Virus record (IMG/VR): IMGVR_UViG_3300022928_000942
Coordinates: 1-23,075 of that record
Direction: 5' to 3' (one strand)
Source: a virus
Length of the DNA stretch: 23,075 bases
Shown piece by piece: positions 21,926-23,075 of the stretch. The notes below the pieces were generated by a model. It was not told where the DNA came from. It searched no databases and was given only the letters and a program-made list of their open reading frames with translations. The translations under genes and the position numbers were made by a program. Each line of letters begins with the position of its first letter. Position 1 is the first letter of the stretch.

Positions 21926-22236
21926 CCAGTAGGACCCCCGATCTTGTTGTTCACCTTTTGTACAATGTCACGCACCTTAACAGACTTTGGATCTTTCTTT
22001 CCATGTGTACTTGCTAGTGCGCTATTAGGATTCGCATCTGAGATTTTAGATAGGACTTCCTTGAAGCCATTATCAGTCTTAGTTCTATCACCGGTGCCAT
22101 GAACGGTAGATGGTGCACCTGATAGAAATCTTTCTATGTGAGGATTTTCTTCAAGATAGTCCACTGATGATTGCCATGACATTATATCATCCCATTCTTC
22201 ACCAGTGTCTTTATTTCTAAACGAGTATGTTGGCAT
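21922..22236 (-). CDS. FmdB-like small protein lacking the zinc cysteines
   Basis: The 104-residue protein starts MPTYSFRNKDTGEEWDD, the pattern of FmdB-type zinc-ribbon proteins (MPTY, then an aromatic strand), but the cysteine pairs are absent: no Cys occurs anywhere. A conserved-looking SVDYLEENPHIERFL follows (about 24-38), then an Asn/Lys-rich tail with DIVQKVNNKIG. I recall similar Cys-less relatives in marine phages. It begins directly after the stop of the sugar dehydrogenase, so it is translated with it. Its function is unknown; loss of zinc suggests a changed role from the regulatory FmdB family. Confidence 0.7.
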   Translation of the reverse strand: MPTYSFRNKDTGEEWDDIMSWQSSVDYLEENPHIERFLSGAPSTVHGTGDRTKTDNGFKEVLSKISDANPNSALASTHGKKDPKSVKVRDIVQKVNNKIGGPTG

Positions 22237-23058
22237 TCACGGTCTCCATTGAGTATCATTTATATATAACGCCGTAGCGAATAGATTGCCGCCAGTACCT
22301 GTCTCAGAGATTGTCTTCTCAGTCAGTGTAGCCGCATGACCTAGATCTTTCGGTAAGCATTTGCCGCCAAACCCTGCCTTGCCATCGGGACCTGGTACGT
22401 CCCAGTGAGAGTTTGCGAGTACAGGATCGTCTGTCAGCATCTCAGATAAGTCGCTGTAGTTCACCCCTGCTACCTCGCATGCCTCGCTCAGTTGATTTGC
22501 AACAGCCACAGTCATAGCAAGTGCAGTATTTCTAGCGACCTTATACATGCAAGCAAGCTCACTATTGACAAACAAGATGCGTTTACCTGTATGCAATGCA
22601 TTCATTAGATTGACTATTCGGCAGTTTGCAGCGCCTGAAGGAATCGGCAACCAGGGCGCAACGGCTGCTACTTTAGCACCAAAGATTAGTGGAAGCGCAG
22701 GATCATCAACATCGGACTTCCAAGAGCTTTCACGCAAAAACTCAGGCATGAAAATTGTTCTCTCAGGAAATCGATAGACATGGTCAGGGCCAAGAGTAGA
22801 CCGGATGACAGGCACACAAGTGTTAGGAAGTATAAGGGCTTCCTGAACGGCAACACTTGCGTCTAAGGCGCCTGTCTCCGGATTAGTCGGAGTAGGAACA
22901 CATATGAATGCAAACTCGATCTCATCCCATACAGGATCGTCCAGCTCAATCGAATACCCTAGTAAAGGGTCATGAATAAAAATTTCACTGTCGCCTCGTT
23001 GCAACAGGTATTCAGTTGCTTTTCCGACGAAGCCGTAACCTATAATTGCTACTTTCAT
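22237..23058 (-). CDS. UDP-glucose/GDP-mannose dehydrogenase family, short form
   Basis: Such enzymes oxidise a nucleotide sugar to its uronic acid using NAD. The N-terminal Rossmann motif is VAIIGYGFVG (3-12), followed by CVPTPT (53-58), the central helix ELACMYKVARNTALA (167-181, with Lys173) and the catalytic GFGGKCLPKD (229-238, Cys234). At 273 residues it stops shortly after the catalytic Cys, so the C-terminal UDP-binding domain of typical 390-450 residue enzymes is missing. The start has AGGAG six bases upstream. It may be a compact functional enzyme, use a partner, or be a decayed copy; conservation of all active-site residues argues against simple decay. Confidence 0.85.
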   Translation of the reverse strand: MKVAIIGYGFVGKATEYLLQRGDSEIFIHDPLLGYSIELDDPVWDEIEFAFICVPTPTNPETGALDASVAVQEALILPNTCVPVIRSTLGPDHVYRFPERTIFMPEFLRESSWKSDVDDPALPLIFGAKVAAVAPWLPIPSGAANCRIVNLMNALHTGKRILFVNSELACMYKVARNTALAMTVAVANQLSEACEVAGVNYSDLSEMLTDDPVLANSHWDVPGPDGKAGFGGKCLPKDLGHAATLTEKTISETGTGGNLFATALYINDTQWRP

Positions 23059-23075
23059 AATGTACTCCTAGAAAA

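Noticed and set aside
22255-22270. TATAAATG-like box in the sugar dehydrogenase 3' end
   Set aside because: It is imperfect, lies within coding sequence and is close to the AT-rich background; better promoters lie in gaps.

Overview
The window looks like part of the genome of a T4-like (myovirus-type) tailed phage, probably marine. It holds about 33 tightly packed genes, all on the minus strand, so transcription runs from high to low coordinates. Most genes overlap their neighbours by 1-35 bases or are separated by fewer than 50, and no gap exceeds 75 bases. The T4-like assignment rests on a T4-lysozyme homologue, a gp61-type primase, an nrdA/nrdB/glutaredoxin/thyX nucleotide cluster, a Hoc-like Ig-domain protein, several protein families I recall from marine T4-like phages, and five exact copies of the T4 late promoter octamer TATAAATA in front of genes. 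The host cannot be read from the sequence. No tRNA, rRNA, CRISPR array, insertion sequence or convincing intrinsic terminator was seen.

Layout in the direction of transcription. (1) 23058-20203, surface or glycan module: a short UDP-sugar/GDP-mannose dehydrogenase-type protein, an FmdB-like small protein without cysteines, a family 2 glycosyltransferase, a coiled-coil protein and an SGNH-fold hydrolase. (2) 20194-15225, a block of candidate capsid cargo: a protein with polynucleotide-ligase-like motifs (KWDG), a cytidylyltransferase-fold nucleotidyltransferase, T4-type lysozyme, a 798-residue P-loop kinase with several basic modules, and a small basic Cys/Trp protein. Two of these start with a peptide closely resembling the capsid-targeting sequence of T4 internal proteins, a third starts with a related one, and several carry [LIV]-x-E sites like those cut by the T4 prohead protease. 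(3) 15209-10196, mainly virion-related: a 2-oxoglutarate/Fe(II) oxygenase-like protein, a modular basic protein, a Hoc-like Ig protein, two small probable structural proteins, two conserved proteins of unknown role and a tail-anchored coiled coil. (4) 10163-4686, DNA replication and deoxynucleotide synthesis: primase, ThyX, NrdA, a QueC-like PP-loop enzyme, glutaredoxin, NrdB and a zinc-ribbon protein. It begins at a textbook sigma-70 promoter (TTGACA, 17 bp, TATAAT). (5) 4612-1, accessory genes: a small NGKGS protein, two radical SAM proteins with extra Cys clusters, a GIY-YIG-like protein, a four-helix membrane protein, an SDR-type protein and a gene cut by the window edge.

The most interesting signals are these. 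First, a set of proteins that look marked for packaging and proteolytic maturation in the head; three of them are nucleotide-using enzymes (kinase-like, nucleotidyltransferase, ligase-like), which suggests an ejected nucleotide or RNA-processing kit. Second, there are two promoter arrangements. Promoters 23-38 bases upstream of a gene are mostly accompanied by a Shine-Dalgarno. Three promoters only 5-7 bases before the ATG have none, which predicts leaderless mRNAs. Family names (DUF numbers) are given from memory; no search was run.
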